Shown here: one piece after another, positions 37,087 to 46,121 of the stretch
How positions within the stretch are numbered: position 1 is the stretch's first letter
How the letters are laid out: each line of letters starts with the position of its first letter
Assembly: GCA_028023455.1 (NCBI GenBank)
Contig: JAQFVV010006197.1
Span: forward strand, 17,419,254 to 17,483,253
Reading direction: 5' to 3'
Source: Epiperipatus broadwayi
Taxonomy: Eukaryota > Onychophora > Udeonychophora > Euonychophora > Peripatidae
DNA length: 64,000 nt
The notes under the pieces: generated by a model
What the model saw: only the letters and a program-made list of their open reading frames with translations
Database searches by the model: none
Told to the model about the DNA's origin: nothing
Made by a program: the position numbers and the translations under genes

Positions 37087-37926
37087 CTTTAAAAATAAAT
37101 AAATAAATAATTATAATAATAAAACCAACTTTTGGTTTTATTAAATTTTAAAAAGAAAGCTATGTAAAAGTTTGTTTATAAAAATATGTGTAATGACACA
37201 CATACTCAATTCTTTAAAATTTCGTCACTTCTATTTTTTTTAATAGATTTAAATTCTAAGATAGTTTTCTTTTACTGTTGGTTTTTTTTTTTTAGAGTGA
37301 TTAATGGCAAACAAACTTTTAATTGCATGCTTATTCTGATTATAATTATTTTCTCTTTATTTTTTGTTACTAAGCTGAGACTTGTTTTTAAATATTTTTG
37401 AATTAATTATAAATAAAATTTGCCCTGATGAGAATCATTAATTAGGATTTGAAATACGATACTTTAAAAAAAAAATTATAATAATGAAACCAACTTTTGG
37501 TTTTATTAAATTTTAAAAAGAAAGCTATGTAAAAGTTTGTTTATAAGAGTACATGTAATGACACTCATACTCAATTCTTTAAAATTTGGTCATTCCTATT
37601 TTTTTAATAGATTTTAATTCTTTTACCGTTGGTTTTTAATTAAATATTTTTGAATTATATAAATAAGATTTGCCCTGGGGAGAATCATTAATTAGGATTA
37701 AGACTGAAATACGATACTTTAAAAAAAAAAATTATAATAATAAAACCAACTTTTGGTTTTATTAAATTTTAAAAAGAAAGCTATATAAAAGTTTGTTTAT
37801 AAAAGTACGTGTAATGTCAGACATACTCAATTCTTTAAAATTTGGTCATTCCTATTTTTTTTAATAGATTTTAATTCTTTTACCATTGGTTTTTAATTAA
37901 ATATTTTTAAATTAATTATAAATAAG
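37087..37926 (+). repeat. Three tandem copies of the LTR start
   Basis: The block ACTTTAAAA, an A-run, ATTATAATAAT, AAACCAACTTTTGGTTTTAT and the following AAAGCTATGTAAAAGTTTGT appears at about 37087, 37457 and 37713. The copies are progressively shorter. The 5' LTR has only one, so the expansion arose after insertion or in the template. Confidence 0.85.
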
Positions 37927-39114
37927 GGTGCTTGTCTTATAGCTAAAGATGCCGTTGGATGGCGCCATTTTCACGCTAAAACTATAAAATATGAACATTC
38001 ACGGGCTGTTGATTTTAATAATTTTTCTGTGCTTTTTTTGTAATGCAAAAATAAAAACAAAACAAAATCGTCTTTTTTAAATATTATTTTTTATTAATGT
38101 ATACAATTTAAATGATAATAATAAATGTAAAATAAAATCAACAAATTACAATTTGATTCGTGTTTTTTATATCGTATACTTTTTAAATTGTGTTACGGCT
38201 TTTTTTAATCAATTTTCTATCGGATATTTTTTTACTTCTGTTACGACTTTTTTGTTGTTGTTTAACTAAAAAATAATAATCGAATTAAAAGTAAAAGTTG
38301 TTACGGTTAGATTTAGGGTTAGTTTTAGGGTTAGTTTAGGGTTAGGTTTAGGGTTAGTTTAGGGTTAGGCTTAGAGTTAGTTTTACGGTTAGGATTAGTT
38401 TTAGGGTTAGTGTTCTGTTTGTTTGTAATGCTAAAATAAAAAAATTCAAAATTGTAACCATACTCAGAAGAAACAAACTCAAACTTTTTTAAACAATAAC
38501 AAACACATACAAATGTCTTCTTTACTTATTAAACATGTTTATAATATTTGCTTTTTATTAAATTTACAAAAAAACCTGTATATTTGGAATTTTCTTACTG
38601 GATATTTTTTCGTACCACTCTTTTTTACTTAAAAAATATACAGACAGTAGAATTTTCTTTGTCTCGTGGAATGTTACTAACAGTACGTTACTTGACCCGT
38701 TACCTAATTGCAACTCAATAAAAACATAGATATTTAACATTTTCCCAAATAAAAGTTCAATACAGTACATTGTAAAAAGTCTTATAATTATTGTTTTAAA
38801 AAATCTGAACATTTCAATAGTTTAAAATAAAAAAAAATCCAATGAAAACAACATTTCAATACAATTTAATACAACTCTCTCATCAAGCCGTAATTATTTT
38901 ATAAATTATCCGAATTCAGAAAATGTATTTGCTGCTATGTGACATACATGCTGTACTGTGACACAACATAGCAGCCTGTATTCTGTAGCACAACAAAAAG
39001 TTGTATTATAGAAAACACGGGTTCGAATGTGTCGGCCGTGGTAACAGCATTTTTATGTGTTTTGGTGCAAAAAACGCGCCATAGAGCAGCATCTTTAGCT
39101 AAAAGATGAGTACC
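37927..39114. mobile_element. Non-autonomous TIR transposon with 8-bp target duplication
   Basis: The 1188-bp element is inserted in the Gypsy 3' LTR. The identical 8-mer TAAATAAG flanks it (37919-37926 and 39115-39122), and the related LTR copies show the uninterrupted site. Termini are inverted: GGTGCTTGTCTTATAGC at the left, and GGTACTCATCTTTTAGC read inward from the right, with TAGCTAAAGATGC identical and similarity extending ~45 bp to GGCGC. An 8-bp duplication fits hAT or Merlin-type transposases; the family is not resolved. No transposase is encoded. The frame on the minus strand at 38564-38812 has no recognisable domain. Confidence 0.85.
38301..38412 (+). repeat. Telomere-like TTAGGG-variant array inside the TIR element
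   Basis: About 110 bp of AGGGTTAG-type repeats with variable T-runs between them (TTTAGGGTTAG, TTTTAGGGTTAG). It is degenerate rather than perfect TTAGGG, and lies wholly inside the 37927-39114 element. Confidence 0.85.
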
Positions 39115-40671
39115 TAAATAAGATTTGCCCTGTGGAGAATCATTAATTAGATTAAGACTGAGATAAGGTTGCCCTGTTGAAAAAAACCACTAATTAAAAA
39201 AAAAAAACTTTTTTTGGAAAGATAAGAATTTTTTTTTAAAAAAAAAGAGACCTGGGATTGCAGACTAGAGATTTCTCCAGCTATGATTACTGCCACTGCT
39301 AGTTAATTGGAGGCCACTTTTGTACACCACTTTAAAGATTGTTTGAATTGCTGTGTGGTTATAACTGCTTCTATGACAAAACTATATTCAAGGAAAAACA
39401 TTGATAGACCAACTCAAGACGGATCTCGTAGCCAAATCATCCCACTAAACATGCCTTAAAATATATACAGAAACTGATCCAGCACTGCTCCTGCCTTCTT
39501 AACAAAAATTGAAACCTAAAGTCGTTTCCAGAGTTTGCCATGGAGTAAACACTATATATGCCATGGGAAGACATCAGCCAATTTTGAATTTGGTAACATG
39601 TTTTCTTTATTCTTTCCAAGGTAGAATTTTCAGTCTCAGGTTAATCTTAAAAGTAACTTATTTTATTATATTACCTTGTTTATTAAATTTAAAATATTTA
39701 GACCATGTATTCTGTTTGCATTTTGTTGTATTTATCATAGGCATTGAAATCTTAGTTTTAAGAGTCCAAATTTCTTTTCTATTTTAGTTATCAGAGAGTG
39801 TGTTGTGAGACTATATTTTTTATTCCTAATATTTCTTTGGTTTATTTTAGTAACTATTGCTAAATGTTTTTGCAGTTTCATACTTTTTATTTGGTCACCT
39901 GTCCTTAGTTTTCACTGTAAGATAATTAATTTTAAATACATTTAGTTTGTGGTTCTTGCAAATATCAAGTCTTTTGGCTGGTGGTTTATCATATTTATTG
40001 TTCTGATTTTCTAAAATTAGAGATTTCTTTCTAGATTAAGTAAGATTGTAATCATATATATATTTTTTGTCTTGTATGTGAAATCAACCATGTTTCTTTA
40101 AACGCATTAAAACATGCAGAGGTCCACATCATTAATTAATAAGTTATTGATCGATTGTCCATGCTGGTTTCGTTGATTTCCTACAAGACCGTAATTGTTT
40201 CCATATCTCTGAATCCGGAAACTTGAGTTGCTGTTCTATGTAATTTTATAAATCATCAGCAGGAAGATATTATCCAATCCATTTTTGTTTATTAATTTAT
40301 AGGTGAGAGAAATTTTACTGCCAAAGTGTTTAATGTTTTCATGTTTGCTGTACTCATGTGCACTCTCTGATAAATATGCGTAATCAAATCTAAGTCAAAC
40401 TTTTTTATTCATGGCTAGATTTGTTTATTCTATTGTCCTGATTTTAATAAAATTTTCAAATTGTTTATACGTAATTTGGCTGACATTTGTCTTAATGCTT
40501 TTATTTCTCAATTGGCCGAACAATCTTTAAGATCTTTTGCTTCTCCCTGAATCTAGTCAGTGTAGATCATCATCCTTTTCCACTTTTGATCACAGTTAAT
40601 AAATTTTCCAGATACATAGTGTTCTGGTGGCGCCCTCTATGATTAAACATTGATAGTGACCTTTACAATAT

Positions 40672-40860
40672 GTAATACTCAAATATTTTATGTTAATATT
40701 TTACACAATTGGTTATAACATGCCAATAATTCTCAAATAAAATATATTTATTTATTTGTTTGCTTAGTACTTTCAAAGGGTGAAGCCTTCATTTTCAAAA
40801 CTATGAACAATTGTGGTGCAGAATGGTCAGTATGAGAAACGCAAAATTATGCAAATCAAG
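40672..40860. other. Right piece of the unassigned insert between Gypsy and RTE
   Basis: The sequence belongs neither to the Gypsy LTR nor to the RTE, by comparison with the minus-strand RTE copy. It is AT-rich with no reading frame. Confidence 0.4.
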
Positions 40861-43030
40861 TGAGAGAGGACTTAGACTTTAGAAGTTTGCAGAAAAAGAA
40901 AAACTTTATATTAGGAATTCTTTTTTTGAGAAAAATGTTAAAAGGAAATGGACATGGAAGCATCCAAATGAAGGTACAGTAGATTTGGATTATATTTTGA
41001 CTCGCAGAAAATACATATTTCTAGATTGTAATGTTCTTAATAAATTTAACACAGGAAGTGATCATTGATTAGTGAGATGTAAGATACATGTTAATGCAAA
41101 ACTAGAGAAACAAAAACAATATTTACAGTTGATATTCCTAATCTTCAGAAACATTATAGTGAGTTTAATTTGGAACTTACAAATCGATTTCAAGTATTAA
41201 TAGATTTTGAATATGATTCAGATTTGAATGAAATTAATATAAAAATAATTGATACACTTTTAAAAACTTCAGCAAAGATAGCTGATAGAAAAAAGCAGCA
41301 ATTGACCAATAAAATTTCTACTGAGACTAGAGAATTTATGAAGAAAAGAAGGAATATAAAGATATACAAAAATGATGTATTAAAAAGGATTGAATGTCTC
41401 GAATTTTGTAAAATGACGTGAAATAAGTTGAAATTGATATAAGAAAGTATAACTGTGAACCAGCAAGGAAAGCTGTAGAAGAGAAAAAAAGTCTCAAGAG
41501 TGTAAAACAACATTTTGGTATTGGTAGGAAATTTATATCTGCAATAAGAAAAAAGAAGAATTGTTATTAAAAAGAGAAACAATATCATGAAATGGGTTAC
41601 CAAGAATTATATAGTAATAAATAACAAGTATCTCCTATGTCTATTACATCTTCTGAATTGCCCAGAATTTTAAATGAAGAAGTGAGACATGCAATTAAAT
41701 GTATGAAGAAAAGAAAGGCTCCAGGTAAGGTTGGAATTATAATTGATATATTAAAAGAAGCAGGTGAAGAAATAGAATTTTTTTTATCAAAATTATATAC
41801 CAAATGTCTAAATGATAAAGATGTACCAGATGATTGGAAGAATGCAATAATAATATTAATATTTAAAAAAGGTGATAAAGAAGATATTAGAAATTACAGA
41901 CCTATCAGCCTTATATCAGCTTTATACAATTTACCAAGATAATTACAACTCGTCTACAGAGAATATTGGATTTGTACCAACCAAGAGAACAAGCTGGATT
42001 TAAAAGTGGTTTTAATACAGTAGATTATATACAGATATTGAGAGAAGTTATAGAAAGAGCAAATAAATATGTGTTGGCTTTATGCTTTGGATTTGTAGAT
42101 TATGAAAAGGCATTTGGTTCTATAAACATTTCTTTAGTGATTAAAGAATTAAATATCCAGGATATTGTTATATTTTAAAGAATATTTATAAAAATGCAAC
42201 AGCAACGGTTAGATTACATAATGATACTAGGAATGTCAACATTGAGAAGGGTATAAGTCAGGGTCACTCCATATCCCCAAAACATTTTACAGCAGTGCTA
42301 CAAGAAGTATTTTGTGGATTAAAATTGGGAAGTTAAAGGAGTGAAAGTAAAATTATGTAGTTGTTTTTGCAAATAATGCTTTAGAATTTCAGGAAATGTT
42401 GCAGGAGTTATCAGATGAAAGTAGGACTAAAGGTAAATGTTAAAAAGACTAAAGTAATGTTTAATGGATTTTCTCACAATATAAAAATAAAGATTGATTA
42501 TGATGAGTTAGAAGAAGTTAACACTTACAAATACCTCATAGAATTAAACTTGATTGGTAGAAATTACTTGATATCTTAAGGGAAAATGCCTATATGGGTT
42601 TACCAGTTCTTACTTATGGATATGAGACTTGAACACGTAATAGAAGAGCAATACAGAGACTTCAGATCAGTCAAAGAAGTATGAAGCAATGCATGTTGGG
42701 AGTAACCAGAAGAGATCAAAAATTTAATATATGGTTAAGAGAACAAACAGATGTTACTGACTTCATTGAAAAAATTAAAAGACCAAAGGTGAGTTGGGCT
42801 GGACATATTGCTAGAAAATATAATAGTAGCTGGACCATTCAGTCTTAAACTGGATTCTAAGAGATTGTAAAAGATCCAGAAAGAGACCACATGTGAGATG
42901 GATGGATGAAATAAGAAAGTGTGCAGGGGTGATGTGAAGAAGAGAACCTAAAGATTGGAAAAGATGGATTGAACTTGAGAGATCTTCATCCTGCAGTGGA
43001 TTGAAAATGGTTGATGATGATGATTTGTGA
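40861..43030 (+). pseudogene. RTE endonuclease end, reverse transcriptase and C-terminus (broken)
   Basis: Homology to the other RTE copy resumes with KFAEKEKL and continues through a KRKWTWKHPNEGTVDLDYIL endonuclease end. A 100-residue linker frame follows (41170-41421), then the reverse transcriptase: [54 protein letters not shown] and FVDYEKAF (motif A), with the following Asp changed to Gly, and GISQGHSISP (motif B). The part that should carry the catalytic FADD motif is deleted: the other copy retains about 11 extra residues there. The C-terminal SWAGHIARK and RGDV-like tail precede the GATGAT 3' end. Confidence 0.85.
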
Positions 43031-43587
43031 TGTGGCAACCAGTTGATCTGAAATATTTTCTTTATTCTTTTATTATAATTTTTAAAAGTAATTAAATTTG
43101 AATATTAATAACAATTTAAACAGATACAAAGAATCAAATAAGTAATATAGGTTTTACAAACAGATGAAGACATTTTTACATAAAAACATTTTAAACTCTC
43201 CTTAATAAGTTTTGACCCAAGAAAAATAGAAAATGTTTTTATACTTTCTCATTTTACTACAAAAAATATATAAAAGAAAATTATACTATCTATAATCAAT
43301 AAACAGATATTTTTTAAATGATTCTAATTTTATAAGTTATATATAAAATATTTAAAATAAAATATAATTATTTATATATACACACATGTGTATTAAGAAA
43401 TACATAAATATATCAATACGTTGTTATATAAAACGTTTTTGTGACTCACAATAGATTATCATAACAATACAATAAATATTTTTATTATCCATTATTGTTA
43501 TAAACTTTTTTTTATTTATTCAACACATTTTATAATGTAATCCAAAAGTAATATATCTTGATTGTGTGTATGCATATATATGTATGT
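43031..43587. other. AT-rich DNA between RTE and Penelope elements
   Basis: Nothing recognised beyond low-complexity A/T runs and short TA/CA tracts. Confidence 0.55.
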
Positions 43588-43622
43588 AAAAAAATAAATT
43601 TGAACGGTAAATATAATATTAT

Positions 43623-43679
43623 AGTTTAAATTATTTTGTAGCGCTTTCGATTACATGGTAATCCTCATCAGCTTTAACT
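43623..43679 (-). ncRNA. Hammerhead ribozyme of the left Penelope copy
   Basis: The minus strand reads CUGAUGAG, a six-pair stem GAUUAC/GUAAUC with loop CAU, GAAA, then GCGCUA. Core residues CUGAUGA and GAAA are intact. Stem III is the palindrome AGCGCU with no loop, which implies dimer formation. Predicted cleavage is after the A at 43639. A stem I can form from AGUUAAA upstream and UUUA-A-ACU downstream, with a 7-nt bulge. One extra G lies between the core and stem II. Penelope elements are known to carry such motifs. Confidence 0.75.
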
Positions 43680-43704
43680 GAATTTCAAATTTTCAAACTT
43701 AATG

Positions 43705-44397
43705 TTACATATATTTCCATAAGCTGTGTATGGCCGTATTCACAACTTGCCTATTAATAGCATCATTCTTATATTTATCAATTAATATTGCCTCTTTAAT
43801 TTTCCTTTTTTTATGATTTCTTTCTTCCATTAATATTTTTATTTCATTACTATTAAATGTAAACTTATAATTACAAGTTTTTTCATGATCAAAGGATACT
43901 GAAGCTGTATTAAATTGACTATTTACATTATTTTTAATTTGGTTATATAATAATTTATGCTCCTTCAATCTTTTTTCCACAGAACATCTCGATTCACCGA
44001 TGTAAAATTTCTGACACCCACATGAAATTTGATCAATTATATTACTTCTTTGTAATTTAGGAATTATACACTTAGAATTATTAATCAATCTATTAACATT
44101 TTGAGGAACACAAAATGAAATATTATACTTTTCTTTAAATATATTCTTAATTAATTTATATTGCATGTTATTTACAAACGGTATAGATATCCATTTTTTA
44201 TTATCTAAAGTAACACTGTAAATACTTTTCTTATTATTAAATGAATTTACTGTCTGCAAGATTTGGTTTTTATCATAACCAACCTTTAAAAGTTCATTAG
44301 TAAAGAGTTCAATATTTAAAATTTTATCACTCTTATATTTACATAATTTATCATTGCGATGTAAAAATGATTTCAAACTTGCCATTTTATGTATCAT
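43705..44397 (-). CDS. Penelope-like GIY-YIG endonuclease region
   Basis: An open frame of 230 residues starts at a real ATG (44397). It is the C-terminal half of a Penelope protein, not a separate gene. Motifs: SRVPMIHK just upstream, SLKSFLHRN, a CGCQKFYIGESR stretch in which FYIG is the GIY-YIG-type YIG with adjacent cysteines, then VEKRLKEH, and a FDHEKT segment followed by a Glu-rich helix (ILMEERNHKKRKIKEAILI). The domain would cut target DNA during insertion. The upstream RT frame is separated from it by a TGA that the right copy shares (IH..KPI-stop-ERRYIHF). Integrity of this frame is notable because the rest of the copy is truncated. Confidence 0.85.
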   Translation of the reverse strand: MIHKMASLKSFLHRNDKLCKYKSDKILNIELFTNELLKVGYDKNQILQTVNSFNNKKSIYSVTLDNKKWISIPFVNNMQYKLIKNIFKEKYNISFCVPQNVNRLINNSKCIIPKLQRSNIIDQISCGCQKFYIGESRCSVEKRLKEHKLLYNQIKNNVNSQFNTASVSFDHEKTCNYKFTFNSNEIKILMEERNHKKRKIKEAILIDKYKNDAINRQVVNTAIHSLWKYM

Positions 44398-44885
44398 TGG
44401 AACACGTGATTTAAAATGAATATATCGTCTTTCTCAAATAGATTTAAAAATTAATTTATAACTTAAATCAGTAGCATCTCTAAATATTTGTATATACAAA
44501 AATTTTATTTTTCCATTTTGTTCATTCTCAATAGTTCATTTTAAATTGTTTAAATTATTCAGATTATATAAAAGAACATCAATAATGTCTTGAGGCCCAC
44601 AAACAAAAACATCATCAACATATCTAGTATAAATTTTAATATCCTCAAAATTATGAGTTAAATATAATATCTTCATATTTTGACAATATAAAGTTACAAG
44701 TTTGTGCTACCGTAGGTAATCCCATTGGCCATTCTTTACCCATTTTATAAAACTTATCATTATATGTTGCAATAATATTATCACTTATAAATTTTAGTAA
44801 TTCAATAATAAAATTATAGACATATTAATTAATTCAATTTCATTTAAATTTATAGATTCAAGACGATCAATCCATCTATATAATT
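44398..44885 (-). pseudogene. Penelope reverse transcriptase end, left copy
   Basis: In two frames this reads FYKMGKEWPMGLPTVAQ (motif B region), RYVDDVFVCG (YVDD catalytic pair), then LK-stop-TIENEQNGKIKFL, the KxxFLD motif typical of Penelope RTs. A TGA replaces the Trp codon found in the right copy, and a frameshift lies near 44820. Confidence 0.85.
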
Positions 44886-45397
44886 AAAAATATAAAAATA
44901 AATGATAATGATCTGTTAGCTTCATTGGATGTAATGGAATTATATGGATCGATTGATTGTCTTGAATCTATAAATTTAATTGAAATTGAATTAATTAATA
45001 TGTTTATAAATAAGCATTTAATAAATTTTATTATTGAATCACTAAAATTTATGTGATAATATTATTGCAACATATAATGATAGGTTTTATAAAATGGGTA
45101 AAGGATGGCCAATGGGATTACCTATGGTAGCACAAATTTATATTGTCAAAATATGAAGATATTATATTTAACTCTTATAATTTTGAGGATATTAAAATTT
45201 ATACTAGATATGCTGATGATGTTTTTGTTTGTGGGCCTAAAGACATTATTGTTGTTCTTTTATATAATCTGAATAATTTAAACAATTTAAAATGGACTAT
45301 TGAGAATGAACAAAATGGAAAAATAAAATTTTTGGATATACAAATATTTAGAGATGCTACTGATTTAAGTTATAAATTAATTTTTAAACCTATTTGA
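44886..45397 (+). pseudogene. Penelope reverse transcriptase end, right copy
   Basis: Frames carry LASLDVMELYGSI, then FYKMGKGWPMGLPMVAQ, then RYADDVFVCG (YADD), and KWTIENEQNGKIKFLDIQIF. A frameshift lies near 45050 and a small deletion near 45140. The frame stops at the TGA at 45395-45397, in the same place as in the left copy. Confidence 0.85.
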
Positions 45398-46121
45398 GAA
45401 AGACGATATATTCATTTTAAATCACGTGTTCCAATGATACATAAAATGGCAAGTCTGAAATCATTTTTACATCGCAATGATAAATTATGTAAATATAAGA
45501 GTGATAATATTTTAAATATTGAACTCTTTACTAATGAACTTTTAAAGATTGGTTATAATAAAAACCAAATATTGTGTACAGTAAATTCATTTAATAATAA
45601 GAAGAGTGTTTGCAATGTTACTTTAGATAATAAAAAATGGATATATGTGCCGTTTATAAATAACATACAATCTAAATTAATTAAGAATATATTTAAAGAA
45701 AAGTATAATATTTCATTTTGTGTTCCTCCGAATGTTATTCGATTGATTAATAATTCTAAGAATATAATTCCTAAATTGTAAAAAAGTAATATAATTTATC
45801 AGATTTCATGTGGATGTCAGAAATTTTACATCGGTGAATCGAGATGTTCTGTGGAAAAAAGATTGAAGGAGCATCAATTATTATATAACCGAATTAAAAA
45901 TAATGTAAATAGTCAATTTAATACAGCTTCAGTATTTTTTGACCATGAAAAAACTGGTAATTATAAGTTTACATTTAATAGTAATGAAATAAAAATATTA
46001 ATGGAAGAAAGAAATCATAAAAAAAGGAAAATTAAAGAGACAATATTAATTGATAAATATAAGAATGATGCTATTAATAGGCAAGTTGCGAATACGGACA
46101 TACACAGCTTATGGAAATATA
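45398..46121 (+). pseudogene. Penelope GIY-YIG endonuclease region, right copy (one stop)
   Basis: Matches the left copy's 230-residue frame residue for residue with scattered changes. A TAA at 45779-45781 (after IIPKL) splits it into 45434-45781 and a second open part from 45785. The GIY-YIG motif CGCQKFYIGESR and VEKRLKEH are intact. It ends at HSLWKY, where the ~2.26-kb insertion begins. Confidence 0.88.

Larger units (their letters stand above)
30800..40667 (+). mobile_element. Decayed full-length Ty3/Gypsy retrotransposon
   Basis: An LTR element with gag, protease, reverse transcriptase, RNase H and integrase in that order, all on the + strand and all interrupted. The 5' LTR is 30800-32695 and the 3' LTR 37060-40667; both start TG and end CA. 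ATAT flanks the whole element (30796-30799 and 40668-40671), matching a 4-bp target duplication. The 3' LTR is much longer because of internal tandem copies and a nested TIR element. LTRs are clearly diverged (about 85-90% by eye), so the insertion is old. It is inserted within the RTE LINE (or in a small insert inside it). Confidence 0.88.
37060..40667 (+). repeat. 3' LTR of the decayed Gypsy element, expanded
   Basis: Starts TGAACCGGATATCCCTG and ends GTGACCTTTACA. The length is 3608 bp against 1896 bp for the 5' LTR. The excess comes from two extra tandem copies of the LTR's first part (37457-37926) and the 1188-bp TIR element at 37927-39114. The right part (39123-40667) is colinear with 31140-32695. 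Confidence 0.85.
29818..43030 (+). mobile_element. RTE-type LINE, interrupted by nested insertions
   Basis: A non-LTR retrotransposon of about 3.1 kb once the insertions are removed: 29818-30767 plus 40861-43030. It is defined by comparison with its relative on the minus strand at 48836-52022. In order it holds a ~450-bp 5' untranslated part, an AP-type endonuclease, a reverse transcriptase and a C-terminal domain, and it ends in a GATGAT repeat, the short-repeat tail typical of RTE elements. The coding region is broken by stops, indels and a ~10-kb insertion. The family resembles the RTE/BovB clade (the endonuclease often mis-annotated as craniofacial development protein 2); the clade is inferred from motifs, not from a tree. 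Confidence 0.85.
43588..44885 (-). mobile_element. Penelope-like retroelement, left copy of a head-to-head pair
   Basis: On the minus strand, a 5'-truncated element holds the end of a reverse transcriptase, a GIY-YIG endonuclease and a 3' end with a hammerhead ribozyme. Its mirror copy on the + strand begins within about 10 bp, at 44886. Both arms share the same order and near-identical sequence, giving an inverted repeat of about 1.25 kb per arm. Penelope elements commonly show such truncated tandem or inverted arrangements. Confidence 0.88.

Noticed and set aside
38564-38812. 82-codon minus-strand frame within the TIR element as a transposase fragment
   Set aside because: No DDE/DDD or zinc-finger signature is visible; AT-rich DNA of this length often gives such frames.
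41190-41603. 137-codon frame on the minus strand
   Set aside because: It is the antisense shadow of the RTE linker region, hydrophobic because of complementary A-rich codons.
40682-43030. FANNA in the + RTE copy as a mutated FADD catalytic motif
   Set aside because: Alignment with the minus-strand copy shows these residues correspond to the sequence just after FADD; the catalytic motif itself is deleted.
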